Shown here: piece after piece, positions 34,696 through 44,509 of the stretch
Layout: each line of letters starts with the position of its first letter
Position numbering within the stretch: position 1 is the stretch's first letter
NCBI RefSeq assembly: GCF_004295585.1
Contig: NZ_AP019400.1
Location: 4,128,001-4,192,000 of the forward strand
Source of the DNA: Cohnella abietis
GTDB lineage: Bacteria > Bacillota > Bacilli > Paenibacillales > Paenibacillaceae
Length of the DNA stretch: 64,000 nt
Direction of reading: 5' to 3'
Program-made: the position numbers and the translations under genes
Notes under the pieces: model-generated
What the model was told of the DNA's origin: nothing
The model's input: only the letters and a program-made list of their open reading frames with translations
Database searches by the model: none

Positions 34696-36511
34696 GTTTG
34701 TTGCCAAGTTCCAACTCCCCTTCCTCACCCATTTCCCATCTATCTGCGCCTGTGTAAGCACGCCACATTTTTGCATACAAACCATTTGCGGCAACAAGAT
34801 CGCCATGTTTCCCCTGCTCGAAGAGGCTACCCTCATTTAACACAATGATTTGATCTGCATCCTTAATAGAAGAAAGCCGATGTGCAATGACAATGACCGT
34901 CTTCCCTTTCGTTAGCTGTTTCAATGCAAGTTGCATCTCATATTCATTCTCGGGATCGGCGAAAGCAGTCGCTTCATCTAACACAAGTATCGGGGCATTT
35001 TTCAGAATGGCCCTTGCCACAGCAACTCGCTGCTCCTCGCCACCAGACAGATGCACGCCCCCTTCACCAATGAGCGTTTCATACCCTTGATCCAGCCTGC
35101 TAATAAAATCATGGCACTGTGCAGCCTTTGCCGCAGCATACACTTCCTCCGGTCTCACATCTGGACGCCCAACAGCGATGTTGTTAAACACCGTATCGTA
35201 GAAAAGGAATGTCTCTTGAAACACGAAAGCAACAGTATCCATCAGATCCGGCGTTGCCATTTCTCGTATATCGACACCTCCGATGGAAACCGCCCCCTCC
35301 TTCACATCCCAGAAACGCGGAACCAAGTTCGCTACCGTTGATTTTCCAGCGCCCGATGGACCCACCAATGCCGTCACTTGTCCCTGATAAGCTGTGAAGG
35401 TCACATTCGAGAGCGCTTCACTGCTTGTCTCCTTCTGGGCTGAATCGTACGAGAACGAAACATTGTCGAAACGAATATTAAATGTAGCTGGTTTTTTGGC
35501 GTTTACTGGCTCTGGTATCGGCTTTTCAGCAAATATGCTATCCATGCGGTTAACACCTTCGCCTATATCCCGAAGCGTTGAAGTAAGCGACATTATTTTG
35601 AACATTGGAGCCGAAACACCAGGTGCCATAATGAGAAAAAATAAAAGCACAGAAGCAAAAGCTACGCTCCCCGAATCACGACTAAGGAGAAAGACTCCAA
35701 CAGGAAGAATGAACGCAGCAAACGAGCCGAGAATAACCTTAAAGATCAAGTACCCATTCTGGAATTGGTCCGTATATTTCACGCAAAAATCCCGGTAATG
35801 GATCATGTCTGCATAAAATTTACGGAATGAATGTACAGTCTGCCCGAACACTTTAATAGCCGGCATTCCTCTTATGTACTGAACAGCTGATCCGCTCATT
35901 CGATCCAAAGCATCATAATACCCCTTAACGTTATATTGGGTATTCGAGCCTTTCAGTAGCAGCATCTGAACACTTAAGCCAACTAGAATAGGTAATACGC
36001 AAGCAACCGCCAACCACACGTTTAAGTAGAACATGACAGCAATCGTTACAATAGTCGTAACGATAACCTGCACCAAATCGGGAAGCTGGTGGGCCACGAA
36101 CGTTTCTACCTTTTCCACATTTTGTTCTAAAGTTTTCTTTACGGATCCAGTTGATTTGCCATTCAGCCAACCGAGCGGCAATCGACCAATATGAGTCGTC
36201 AGTCGCACACGCAAGCCGTACAAAATTCGGAAAGCAGCAATATGAGAAGCCATTCCTCCTGCATACATCGTAACCAAGCTCGCTAGTAGACCAATCAAGG
36301 CAATGACACCCCAGCGAATCATGAAATCACCATCGGCTGAGGAAGGATTAGACGCGTGCTCCAGTAGTTCCTTTAATATAAAATAGACCGAAGCGTATGG
36401 TACCAGCATGAAGACCGCACTCAGCGAAGAAAGCAAGCCGGAGACGATCAGCAGCCCTCGTTTTTCTCCAGTCATTTCGAGTAATCTTGCTATTCCTTTT
36501 TTTTGAGTCAC
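34670..36511 (-). CDS. ABC half transporter, YbtP/YbtQ-like (first of pair)
   Basis: 613 residues. Six-helix exporter-type membrane domain (LIVSGLLSSLSAVFMLVPYA, WLAVACVLPILVGLSVQMLL), ATPase with GPSGAGKST, HLSGGEEQRVAVARAIL and LVLDEATAFADPENEYE. The D-loop FADPENE is, from memory, characteristic of the IrtAB/YbtPQ siderophore-importing branch, unlike the SLDPENE of its partner. It follows the nitroreductase gene by 40 bases with GGAGGG before the start. Probable membrane complex with the next gene. Confidence 0.87.
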   Translation of the reverse strand: MTQKKGIARLLEMTGEKRGLLIVSGLLSSLSAVFMLVPYASVYFILKELLEHASNPSSADGDFMIRWGVIALIGLLASLVTMYAGGMASHIAAFRILYGLRVRLTTHIGRLPLGWLNGKSTGSVKKTLEQNVEKVETFVAHQLPDLVQVIVTTIVTIAVMFYLNVWLAVACVLPILVGLSVQMLLLKGSNTQYNVKGYYDALDRMSGSAVQYIRGMPAIKVFGQTVHSFRKFYADMIHYRDFCVKYTDQFQNGYLIFKVILGSFAAFILPVGVFLLSRDSGSVAFASVLLFFLIMAPGVSAPMFKIMSLTSTLRDIGEGVNRMDSIFAEKPIPEPVNAKKPATFNIRFDNVSFSYDSAQKETSSEALSNVTFTAYQGQVTALVGPSGAGKSTVANLVPRFWDVKEGAVSIGGVDIREMATPDLMDTVAFVFQETFLFYDTVFNNIAVGRPDVRPEEVYAAAKAAQCHDFISRLDQGYETLIGEGGVHLSGGEEQRVAVARAILKNAPILVLDEATAFADPENEYEMQLALKQLTKGKTVIVIAHRLSSIKDADQIIVLNEGSLFEQGKHGDLVAANGLYAKMWRAYTGADRWEMGEEGELELGNKHATAYNGG

Positions 36512-36551
36512 TTATTTCCCTCCTTTTCTCCACCCTGTATATAAAGCCAAT

Positions 36552-37127
36552 TCATAGCCACGTCATCTTCCGTTCTGCTGAGGTGCGCTGCTTTGCTTTA
36601 GGAACCCGGTCATAATAGCCCATGTACAGCATACCTGCGATGCGCTCATCCTTCTGAATCCCAATGCTGTCGCAAAATGTTCGATTGCCGCACAGTGTAT
36701 CCTCTATCGACCAGATCATTCCGATCCCCTTTTCCCATCCGTACAGCTGTAAATTCTGGATTAACGCGCAGCTCGCTGCAAAATCTTCCTCGCGCTTCAG
36801 CTTGCCTTTCTCCTCCTTCACAACGACGAATAAAATAACCGGAATTTGCATGAGCTTCTTCTTGTACATCTCCTTGATCTTCCCAGGCAGCCACTTATAC
36901 CGATTGAATTCTTCAAGGGCTCCAATGATTCGGTCAGACAGCTTTTCCTTTGCTTTCTCATCTGCGGCACAAATAAATCTCCACGGCTCACGAAGCCCAT
37001 GGGTAGGCGCCCATTTGGCTACCTCCAAAAGCTCAAGGATTGTATCAGTCGTCAACTGTCTTTCGCTGAACTGTCGAATTGTTCTTCGATCTCGAATCAC
37101 ATCTGCGATGTCCAATTCCTTCTCCAC
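36552..37127 (-). CDS. Nitroreductase-family flavoprotein
   Basis: 191 residues. FMN-binding N-terminus VIRDRRTIRQFSERQL, WAPTHGLREPWRFI, and the C-terminal segment GKGIGMIW-type (GWEKGIGMIWSIED). Family members reduce nitro groups, quinones or flavins with NAD(P)H. GTG 37127 is the longest start; a TTG 12 bases downstream has GGAGAAGG before it and could be used instead. Encoded inside a Fur-boxed transport operon, so it may reduce ferric-siderophore or supply reduced flavin; this is inference. Confidence 0.85.
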   Translation of the reverse strand: MEKELDIADVIRDRRTIRQFSERQLTTDTILELLEVAKWAPTHGLREPWRFICAADEKAKEKLSDRIIGALEEFNRYKWLPGKIKEMYKKKLMQIPVILFVVVKEEKGKLKREEDFAASCALIQNLQLYGWEKGIGMIWSIEDTLCGNRTFCDSIGIQKDERIAGMLYMGYYDRVPKAKQRTSAERKMTWL

Positions 37128-37132
37128 CTACC

Positions 37133-37954
37133 TCAATTGAATAATTTTAAGAACGAGAGCGTCCCCATCCCGCCAAATCGCTCAATTACGGCAATAATAG
37201 CCAAGGTCATCAACCAGTAGCTGGCCAAAAAGACCCAATCACGCGTACCAAAGGAATAGTGTCTGTAATAGGTACGAATGGTAGAAGAACCAAATCCTCT
37301 TGCATCCATCGCATAAGACGTTCGTTCAGCTCTTCGAATGGCAGCAGCCAGAAGCGGAATCATATACCTGCGCAGCCGCTCAGAAAACTTACCTTTGGAG
37401 CCTCGACCACTCATTCCGCGTACCCTATGGGCTGCCTTCACCGCTTCCAGCTCACGTCGCAAATCGGGAATAAACCGAAATACAGCCAAGGTTCCATAGC
37501 CAAATTGCTCGTTCAGCTTCCACTGCTGAATCATCGCACGGATGAAGTCTGCTGGTTCCGTCGTCATAACAAACATAAGCGTTACGCCGAACATCGCGTA
37601 TAGACGTAGTGCAGTAGCCGCGCCATAAAGAACACCCGCTTTATACACCGTGACCGGTCCTAATGTAAACCAAACGACAGAGCCATCTGTCACGCGGGAG
37701 CTTGCAAGTAATGAATAAGAAAGCAATATCCCACAGGCAATAAACAGCATCGGGATGCTGCTACGCATAAATTGCAGGGGTGAAATGCGGCCAAGCCACA
37801 TAATTGCAATGCTATTGGCAATGGCAAGGGCCATCGGTATCCATGGATCAGTGACAAGCGTCAAAAAAAGAATCGCCGGCAAGACGGCGACCAGTTTAAT
37901 TAACGGATTCAACCGGTGCAGCGCCGAATCGCGCCAATTGTACAACCCTGTCAT
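37133..37954 (-). CDS. ECF transporter T component (EcfT/CbiQ family)
   Basis: 273 residues. N-terminal membrane helices (LIKLVAVLPAILFLTLVTD), then the coupling motifs AAIRRAERTSYAMDARGFG (the A-R-G type motif of CbiQ/EcfT) preceded by ELEAVKAAHRVRGMSGRG. It links the substrate subunit to the ATPases. TGATG joins the ATPase stop to this ATG, a one-base overlap implying coupled translation. Confidence 0.9.
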   Translation of the reverse strand: MTGLYNWRDSALHRLNPLIKLVAVLPAILFLTLVTDPWIPMALAIANSIAIMWLGRISPLQFMRSSIPMLFIACGILLSYSLLASSRVTDGSVVWFTLGPVTVYKAGVLYGAATALRLYAMFGVTLMFVMTTEPADFIRAMIQQWKLNEQFGYGTLAVFRFIPDLRRELEAVKAAHRVRGMSGRGSKGKFSERLRRYMIPLLAAAIRRAERTSYAMDARGFGSSTIRTYYRHYSFGTRDWVFLASYWLMTLAIIAVIERFGGMGTLSFLKLFN

Positions 37955-39783
37955 CAGTAATGCACTCCTTCTCTAAATGCAGCTGATGCTTTCAGCCAAT
38001 GCCGCACCCACCCTTCCGCTGTGAATATCGGAAAGTCGTTCCTAAGAGAGCTTTCATCAATAAGAAGATGGGATAGTATCGCAACAGGAGGAGGCTTCAA
38101 TCCTGCTTTGTGCATAAGCTCATGATCTGTAAAGAGCTGATTAACTGTTCCAGTTGCAAGCAGCTCTCCACCGGATAGAACAGCGGCATGATCTGCATAC
38201 TCAGCGACTAAGGTCATATCGTGTGTAATCATAAGAATCGTTCGGCCTTCGTTCTGCAGTTCTTTGAGCATTCCCATTAACTCCACAGCATGACGTCTGT
38301 CCTGTCCAAATGTCGGTTCATCGAGTATAAGAAGCTCTTGCCCGTTGGTGAGCATGACCGCCACACTTAATCGTCATTTCTGGCCGTGACTCAGGCAGAA
38401 TGGATGTGCATCTGCATAACCCTTTAATCCGAATCGCTCGAGCAAGTGGTTCACTCGAGTCGATATCTCCTCCTCAGGTAATCCCATTCCCTTTAAGCTG
38501 AAAGCTATTTCATCCCAGACCCGTTCTGTCACGAACTGATGCTCGGGGTTTTGGAAAACAAAACCTATGCGACGGGCAAGCTCATAGACGGGATAAACCG
38601 CTGCATCATTTCCATCAATAAAGATGACTCCCGGACGTACAGGCAGTAAGCCTATAATATGGCGTGCTAGCGTCGTTTTCCCTGCACCATTTTCTCCGAC
38701 AATTGCCCAGAACTCTCCTCTCCGTACTTGCAGCTCTATTGGCCGTAGCCATCCAGCACTTCGTCCCGGAGGTCCAACAGGTCGAATATCAAGCAAAGGC
38801 GGTGAGGAATGGGAATGGAGAGCTGTTGAGGTAACATCTAACTCAGAAGTATCAGGACTCTTTTCCTGAGCATCATTCCACTCTCCACCAACACGCGGGG
38901 AATGCTCGAAACCTCGCAGTGCTTCAGCAAGCTGCTTCATCGAAAGCACCTTGCTCTCAATGGGGACGCCCGCTAGTTGAAGCTTGCGTGCTATTTCCAC
39001 CGCCTGTGGAAACCATACCCCCAGGCTCTCCAGCTCAGCTGCCCAATCATAGAAAATGGATTCCGGTGCTCCACTGCATACCAGCTCTCCATTCTTATCG
39101 ATAACAATGACACGATCCACAAGGTCGACCAAATCATCCAGCTTGTGCTCGATTAGCACGATTGTATAATGTCCGGACGCCTTCAATCGGCGAAGTGTAT
39201 GAAATACTTCTGCCGTTCCCGCTGGATCTAAATTAGCCGTCGGTTCATCAAGCACAAGCACATCTGGCTCCATAGCGAGAACAGAAGACAGCGTAAGCCG
39301 CTGCTTCTGACCGCCAGAGAGCTGATCAACAGGCTGATTTCCTTGCACGGTTAACCCTACTGTCTTCAGTGCTTCTCTTATGCGCTTTTCCATTTCTACT
39401 CGGGGAACACCAATGTTCTCCAGTCCAAATGCAATCTCATCCTCAACTGTCATCATAACCGTCTGCGCATCTGGATACTGGAACACTGTACCCACTACTC
39501 TTGCCAGTTCGCCCGGCTCTGTCTCCCTGGTATCTAGACCGGCTATGCGTACAACACCACTCATCTTTCCTGCAACTGCATGTGGGATAAGACCACATAA
39601 GCCAAGTGCTAGTGTGCTTTTCCCTGAACCGGAGGGACCGAGCAGCAGAACAGTCTCGCCTTCCTTAATCTGCAGGCTCATTCCGTTGTCCGACAAGCTA
39701 TCGTCTCCTGGATAAGTAAACGAGAAGCTTTCCAATTCAATTATCCAGGGCTTTCCTTCCGCAGCTGATTTAGGCTTGTGCAT
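37954..39783 (-). pseudogene. Double ECF ATPase gene interrupted by an in-frame TGA
   Basis: Two fused ABC ATPases in one frame. The first is complete: LLGPSGSGKSTLALGLCGLI, QLSGGQKQRLTLSSVLAMEP, VLVLDEPTANLDP. The second has GENGAGKTTLARHIIGLLPV and CLSHGQK, then TGA at 38374-38376, after which the same frame continues with RLSVAVML, LLILDEPTFGQD and MITHDMTLV to the true stop at 37954. Family sequences read LSHGQKRRLSVA, so CGA to TGA at the Arg codon is the likely change. It is either a recent nonsense mutation, a sequencing error or readthrough. A GTG/ATG restart after the TGA could give a 136-residue C-terminal piece. Start ATG 39783 overlaps the S-subunit gene by 14 bases. Confidence 0.85.
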
Positions 39784-40372
39784 TAGAATATCCCGACAGC
39801 ATCCCTGTTTTGACAAGTGAATCTGTTAGCTTCTTGCATAACCAACCGCCTATTGCGCCACTGATCACACTAGCAGTAAGAATACCGATCTGGACGGGAA
39901 AAGCTAGACCCCCATAGCCCGAAGGACCATATTCAAAGAGCGTATATAAGAGACTGAGTACACCCATTCCAATGATCATGACAGCGTACGTATAACGTTT
40001 GTATCGAGTAAGGAAAAATACCATTTCAATAAGTAAACCATTAAGCAGCGTCCCTACTAAAATCATAATTCCAAATGGGGTGAGCGGTGTCATCACAAGA
40101 CCAGCAATCGCCTGTGCTACGAATCCGATGCCAGGTTTACGGATAATCGACAGAGCCATGAATCCAGACATAAACCAGAAGCCGTTCAGAAGTCGGGCAT
40201 AAGCCGGACCTACCGACGAAGACATAGCCATGAACGCATAAGTAGCACCAATTTGTACAAAAGCGAACACTACCGCGATCATACCAGCAACTAGAATATC
40301 CTTTGTTTTCCAACGTCTTTTCTTTTGCGGAAAAGCCGTCGTGGCTTGTAATGTAACCTTGTAATCACTCAT
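39770..40372 (-). CDS. ECF transporter S component (YkoE/MptS-like)
   Basis: 200 residues with six hydrophobic helices (ILVAGMIAVVFAFVQIGATY, GFMALSIIRKPGIGFVAQAI, GLVMTPLTPFGIMILVGTLL). Such integral proteins confer substrate specificity on ECF importers. It resembles YkoE-like or Trep_Strep-like S subunits, and I cannot choose between them. First gene of an operon with the ECF ATPases, T subunit, nitroreductase and two half ABC transporters; a Fur-like box lies 36 bases upstream and GGAGG precedes the ATG. No TPP riboswitch is visible, which argues against thiamine. Confidence 0.82.
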   Translation of the reverse strand: MSDYKVTLQATTAFPQKKRRWKTKDILVAGMIAVVFAFVQIGATYAFMAMSSSVGPAYARLLNGFWFMSGFMALSIIRKPGIGFVAQAIAGLVMTPLTPFGIMILVGTLLNGLLIEMVFFLTRYKRYTYAVMIIGMGVLSLLYTLFEYGPSGYGGLAFPVQIGILTASVISGAIGGWLCKKLTDSLVKTGMLSGYSNAQA

Positions 40373-40407
40373 TTTATTTCCTCCAAGTCGTACATGAATA
40401 TCCTACA

Positions 40408-40422
40408 TGAGAAAGATTATCA
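40408..40422 (-). promoter_or_regulatory. Fur-like box upstream of the ECF/ABC operon
   Basis: TGATAATCTTTCTCA on the minus strand matches 12 of 14 defined positions of the 7-1-7 Fur consensus TGATAATnATTATCA. A near-identical site (TGATAATAGTTCTCA) precedes the AraC regulator at 45613. Suggests iron repression of this operon. Confidence 0.65.
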
Positions 40423-40540
40423 TTTACAACTTGAAAAGTCCGCTGCTGTACGGTTAATATCTGCCTATTTAGGGTGATTTCTCTCAAACTGCTTCATTTT
40501 CATAGGTATACTGTGTAGGTGAATTGTTTTCTCTGCGTAA

Positions 40541-40580
40541 CAAAAAGAAGGCGCACGATATAGGAATCATGCGCCTTCTC
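40541..40580 (-). terminator. Terminator of the mntABCD operon
   Basis: On the minus strand AGAAGGCGC and its complement enclose a ~15-base loop and run into TTTTTG. It lies 23 bases after the last permease stop. Confidence 0.75.
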
Positions 40581-40602
40581 TGAAAGCTGATCGGTTCTTT
40601 CC

Positions 40603-41472
40603 CTAGATCAATTGTCTCTGCTTGAACTTGCGAAATAATACGCCTTGCGTCGGTGAAAAGAATAGAGCAATTAAGAATAAAACGCCAGCGACACTAATCA
40701 TACTTCCCGCAATTGAAGCATCCAGTAAATAGGCTACATAATATCCAATGATGGAGCTGCAGCAGCCAATCACAACACTATAAGCGATCATCCGACCTAA
40801 TTTATCCGTAAGCAAATACGCTGTAGCCGGGGGAACAACTAACATACCGACAACGAGAATCGCCCCAACGCTTTCGAAAGAAGCAACTGTGCTGACGGAA
40901 ACGAGTCCCATAAGCAAGTAGTGAAATAGGGCCACCGGAATTCCCACTGCCGCAGCCATCGCTGGATCAAAAGAGCACAGCTTAAACTGCTTGTAAAAAA
41001 CAGAAATAACAACAATGCTGAGGAGCAACGCTAGTCCAACCCCCCAAACCGCTTTTGGTCCAATATCGATTCCCGCCACATGGATTGTATTCCAAGGCAC
41101 ATAGGCGATCTCTCCATAGAGCACACAATCGAGATCTAGATCAATATGTTTCGTATATATACTGACTAGAACGACTCCAACAGCAAAAAGCGCAGTGAAT
41201 ACGACGCCTATCGAAGCATCTGATTGAACGCCGCTTTGATGGAACAGTTGAATCAGAAAAACCGTAATTAGTCCAAGCACTGCTGCGCCGAGCAGCATAA
41301 ACAAGGAGCCCCTCGATCCGCTAATCAGAAAGGCGATCACAATGCCCGGTAGCACAGAATGACTTATCGCATCCCCAATCATCGCCATTTTCCTCAGTAC
41401 GAGGAAACAACCCACAATTCCGCAGGTGCTTGCAACAAGTGCGCCGGTTAAAATAATCCAAAATGTACTCAT
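40603..41472 (-). CDS. mntD: Manganese ABC transporter permease 2
   Basis: 289 residues, about eight helices, ABC-3 metal permease family (VASTCGIVGCFLVLRKMAMI, GDAISHSVLPGIVIAFLISG). The motif GDAxSHxVLPG is diagnostic. It overlaps mntC by 4 bases. Firmicute mnt operons often carry two different permeases, as here. The symbol follows the Bacillus mntABCD order. Confidence 0.9.
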   Translation of the reverse strand: MSTFWIILTGALVASTCGIVGCFLVLRKMAMIGDAISHSVLPGIVIAFLISGSRGSLFMLLGAAVLGLITVFLIQLFHQSGVQSDASIGVVFTALFAVGVVLVSIYTKHIDLDLDCVLYGEIAYVPWNTIHVAGIDIGPKAVWGVGLALLLSIVVISVFYKQFKLCSFDPAMAAAVGIPVALFHYLLMGLVSVSTVASFESVGAILVVGMLVVPPATAYLLTDKLGRMIAYSVVIGCCSSIIGYYVAYLLDASIAGSMISVAGVLFLIALFFSPTQGVLFRKFKQRQLI

Positions 41473-42410
41473 AGCGCTTTCTCCCTCCGATCCGATTGAA
41501 GCATAGTTTGCTCTTGCCTCACTTGTTTGCGGACAGAAGCACGCAACATCATTTTGGATAACACACCTCGACGTGGCGCTGCTATGACCGTAATGACGAA
41601 GATGGCGGTTGCGACAAGCACGATTAGCGGACCGGTTGGTAAATTCCTTCCATGCGCGCTAATAAAAGTGCCTACTAGCCCACTAATGGCGCCAAATAGT
41701 CCGGAAAGCACGACCATAAGACCAAGCTTTTCCGTCCAGTACCTTGCCGTTACGGCTGGAGTAATTAGAAGGGCGGCCATTAACACAACACCCACGGCCT
41801 GAATGCCCACAACTACCGCAACTACGATTAGAAACATAATCAGCTGATCTAAGAAAGCAACGGGATAACCGATACCGCGGGCAAATCCAGGATCAAAGCT
41901 GAGTAGCTTAAACTCTTTAAATAATAGTGCACAAATACTAATTAAAACGATTGAAATAACGGCTATGATGATGACATCAGATAGCATCATGGTAGCGGCC
42001 TGACCGAATAGGAATTTATCCAGACCGCTCTGATTTCCATTTCCACTATGTTGAATTTGTGTGAGCAAGACGATACCGAGGCCAAAAAATGTTGAAAGTA
42101 CAATGGCCAAGGCAGAGTCCTGTTTAATCCTTGTGTTACGTGTAATAAAGCCAATACCGAAGGTTGCCACAATACCAGCGGCTGCTGCGCCAATCAGAAA
42201 GAAAAAAATTGATTTTGATCCGCTCAGCATGAAGGCGATACAAACACCGGGAAGGGCGGCATGCGATAAGGCGTCACCCATCAAGGCCTGTTTACGTAAA
42301 TAGGCGAAGCTTCCTATCACTCCACTGCTCACACCGAGCAGCATGCAGCCGAAGAGAATCCATTGCACATTGGGGTCCTGAAATACTTTTAACCACTCGA
42401 ACATCGTCAT
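41469..42410 (-). CDS. mntC: Manganese ABC transporter permease 1
   Basis: 313 residues, ABC-3 family, with RKQALMGDALSHAALPGVCI and SVLTARYWTEKLGLMVVLSG-type C-terminal helices. It has a ~25-residue polar C-terminal tail not needed for the channel. Its start touches the ATPase stop (1 base overlap), so both are coupled. Confidence 0.9.
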   Translation of the reverse strand: MTMFEWLKVFQDPNVQWILFGCMLLGVSSGVIGSFAYLRKQALMGDALSHAALPGVCIAFMLSGSKSIFFFLIGAAAAGIVATFGIGFITRNTRIKQDSALAIVLSTFFGLGIVLLTQIQHSGNGNQSGLDKFLFGQAATMMLSDVIIIAVISIVLISICALLFKEFKLLSFDPGFARGIGYPVAFLDQLIMFLIVVAVVVGIQAVGVVLMAALLITPAVTARYWTEKLGLMVVLSGLFGAISGLVGTFISAHGRNLPTGPLIVLVATAIFVITVIAAPRRGVLSKMMLRASVRKQVRQEQTMLQSDRREKAL

Positions 42411-43174
42411 CAGCTCCCGCTCATAATCAAGCTTGATTGGTTACCGCGATCGAGCATCGTTAGTTTCCCACCGTACGTTTGCTGTAATTTGTCCGCAGTG
42501 AAAATTTGCTCCGTAGGGCCAAAGGCAACAATCTCTACATTTAATAGCATGAGCCAATCGAAATATTCCTTGACTGTAGCTAGATCATGGTGGACAACCA
42601 GTACCGTTTTCCCTTGCATCTTTAACTCATTAAGTAGAGTAATAATTGCTTTTTCCGTGGCTGCATCGACACCGACAAAGGGCTCATCCATAAAATATAG
42701 CTTCGCATCTTGAGCCAGTGCTCTTGCAAGGAAGATTCGCTGTTGCTGGCCCCCGGAAAGCTGACTGATTTGTCTATCAGCGAAATCCGACATCCCGACT
42801 TTCGCAAGACATTCCATAGCGATTCTCTTTTCGGAGCTGCCCGGGCGTTTAAACCAACCCAAGTGTCCATAACGACCCATCATTACGACATCAAGAGCAT
42901 TCGTCGGAAAATCCCAATCAACGGATTCCCTCTGAGGAACATAACCGACCAGTTTACGCTGTTCCGCGTATGGTTTGCCATAGATGGATACTTCGCCAGA
43001 CAGACTGGGGATCAACCCGAGTGCAGCTTTAATCAATGTTGATTTCCCTGCGCCGTTTGGACCAACGATGCCAATTAGTTTACCTTCCGGCACCTCAAAG
43101 CTAATGTCTCGGAGTACCGGCTTTTTCTGATAGGCGACCGACATATTATGAATGGTTAAAGGTTTTGATTCCAT
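42410..43174 (-). CDS. mntB: Manganese ABC transporter ATP-binding protein
   Basis: 254 residues with Walker A GPNGAGKST, the metal-transport hallmark VGYVPQRESVDWDFP in the Q-loop region, signature LSGGQQQRIFLARALAQ and Walker B LYFMDEPFVGVDA. The sequence VDWDFP is typical of Mn/Zn/Fe chelate ATPases of the MntB/TroB/ZnuC group. GGAGAT lies just before the ATG. Confidence 0.92.
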   Translation of the reverse strand: MESKPLTIHNMSVAYQKKPVLRDISFEVPEGKLIGIVGPNGAGKSTLIKAALGLIPSLSGEVSIYGKPYAEQRKLVGYVPQRESVDWDFPTNALDVVMMGRYGHLGWFKRPGSSEKRIAMECLAKVGMSDFADRQISQLSGGQQQRIFLARALAQDAKLYFMDEPFVGVDAATEKAIITLLNELKMQGKTVLVVHHDLATVKEYFDWLMLLNVEIVAFGPTEQIFTADKLQQTYGGKLTMLDRGNQSSLIMSGS

Positions 43175-43195
43175 AGTTATATCTCCTAATGTCTA

Positions 43196-44164
43196 TTATG
43201 TCAGAGCATTTACGATCGTTTCCACGTTGTGGCGGACCATTCCGATGTAGCTACCTTCCGTTGTTCCCGCTTCACCCATGGCATCTGAGAACAGCTCGCC
43301 GCCAATTAACAACTCATGCCCTTTTTGCTTGGCGCCCTGAATGACGGCATCGATTGCTTTACGAGGAACACTTGATTCGATAAATACCGCTTTGATGTTG
43401 TTTTCGACTAGAAAATCCCGCAAATCCGTTACATCCTTGGTGCCAGCTTCAGAAGCTGTGCTCATACCTTGCAACGCCATAACTTTAAGACCATAGGTAT
43501 CTCCGAAATAACCAAATGCATCGTGAGCCGTCACAAGTACGCGGCTTTTTTCCGGAATGGTTTTGACCTTCTCAGCAACTTCATCATTAAGCTGCTGCAA
43601 TAGCTTGAGGTAGGCTTCGGCATTTTCTGTGTAATCTGCGGCATGATCTGGATCCTGTTTGATGAGCGTATCGCGAATGGATTCCGTTGCCTTCATCCAG
43701 TGCTTCACATTAAACCAAATGTGTGGATCGTATTCGGTATCCATTCCATTCTCAGCCCCGGTTCTCAACGTAGCGCGGTCGATGTTGTCTGATACAGCAA
43801 CGGTTGTTTTCTTTTTGGCCATTTTCTCTAAAATTTCGACCATTTTGCCTTCCAAATGCAGACCATTATAAAAAATGATTTCTGCCTTCTCTAATTTTTT
43901 GATATCGCCTTGGGACGCTTTGTACAAATGAGGGTCTACCCCTGCTCCCATAAGTCCCGTTACTTCCACGTGCTCTCTACCAACTTGCTCTACGACATCG
44001 GATATCATTCCAATCGTAGTCGTTACTTTGATTTTTCCTTCAGTACCCGATGGGGCATTATTAGTGCCACATGCAGACATGATGGCCAAGCAACCTATAC
44101 ATACTATTGTAAGAAACAACCTTTGAACCGAGCTGCCGAATCTTATGTTTGTTGAGAATCTCAT
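43196..44164 (-). CDS. mntA: Manganese-type metal-binding lipoprotein
   Basis: 322 residues, cluster A-1 metal-binding protein (ZnuA/TroA/PsaA family). Lipobox CLAIMSACG near residue 32; then GVDPHLYKASQGD and YDPHIWFNVKHW supply the two His ligands, GMSTASEAG gives a Glu, and GGELFSDAM an Asp. The His-His-Glu-Asp pattern without a His-rich loop points to manganese or iron rather than zinc. A MntR-like palindrome lies ~225 bp upstream. The gene heads mntABCD. The other reading is a general divalent-metal importer. Confidence 0.9.
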   Translation of the reverse strand: MRFSTNIRFGSSVQRLFLTIVCIGCLAIMSACGTNNAPSGTEGKIKVTTTIGMISDVVEQVGREHVEVTGLMGAGVDPHLYKASQGDIKKLEKAEIIFYNGLHLEGKMVEILEKMAKKKTTVAVSDNIDRATLRTGAENGMDTEYDPHIWFNVKHWMKATESIRDTLIKQDPDHAADYTENAEAYLKLLQQLNDEVAEKVKTIPEKSRVLVTAHDAFGYFGDTYGLKVMALQGMSTASEAGTKDVTDLRDFLVENNIKAVFIESSVPRKAIDAVIQGAKQKGHELLIGGELFSDAMGEAGTTEGSYIGMVRHNVETIVNALT

Positions 44165-44509
44165 TGTTTCATTTCTCCTCGTCCTATTATTTAAGGGTAA
44201 TGATTGTACTAGAGTAACTATGTATATGCCTTCTATTAATTTCCTTGTCGGTTAAGCTATTTCCATTCGACACCCTCTTTCCCTCGGCTAAAGTTGTTGC
44301 ATCAATGCAACCAATTTAGCTCAAAAAAAACCGTTTTTTTCGCTATAATGTTATCCTACACCAAAATAGTTTACTATACAACAAAATCTTTCCCTAGGGA
44401 AAACAATTTTGTGACATGGACTAGGCTGGATGATCAAACCGATTCCAATACCGACAAGTGGCTACCTCTGCCGCCAACCGCTATGTCCATTTCATCGTCA
44501 TGCTTGTTG
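44165..44509. promoter_or_regulatory. mntA promoter region
   Basis: About 345 bases. Besides the MntR-like box it holds an inverted repeat ATAGT-TT-ACTAT at 44366-44377 and a perfect palindrome GTTGCAT-CA-ATGCAAC at 44296-44311. No gene is supported. The long leader suggests complex control. Confidence 0.5.
44389..44402. promoter_or_regulatory. MntR-like operator
   Basis: TTTCCCTAGGGAAA is a perfect palindrome closely resembling the Bacillus MntR box (TTTGCCTTAAGGAAA-like). It lies upstream of mntA on the strand reading into it, so manganese-dependent repression is expected. Confidence 0.7.

Noticed and set aside
37954..38364. Separate 136-residue ATPase gene
   Set aside because: It is in the same frame as the preceding ATPase and lacks Walker A; it is the continuation after a TGA.
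40373..40540. Riboswitch (TPP) upstream of the ECF operon
   Set aside because: No CTGAGA/thi-box pairs seen; a Fur-like box explains control better.
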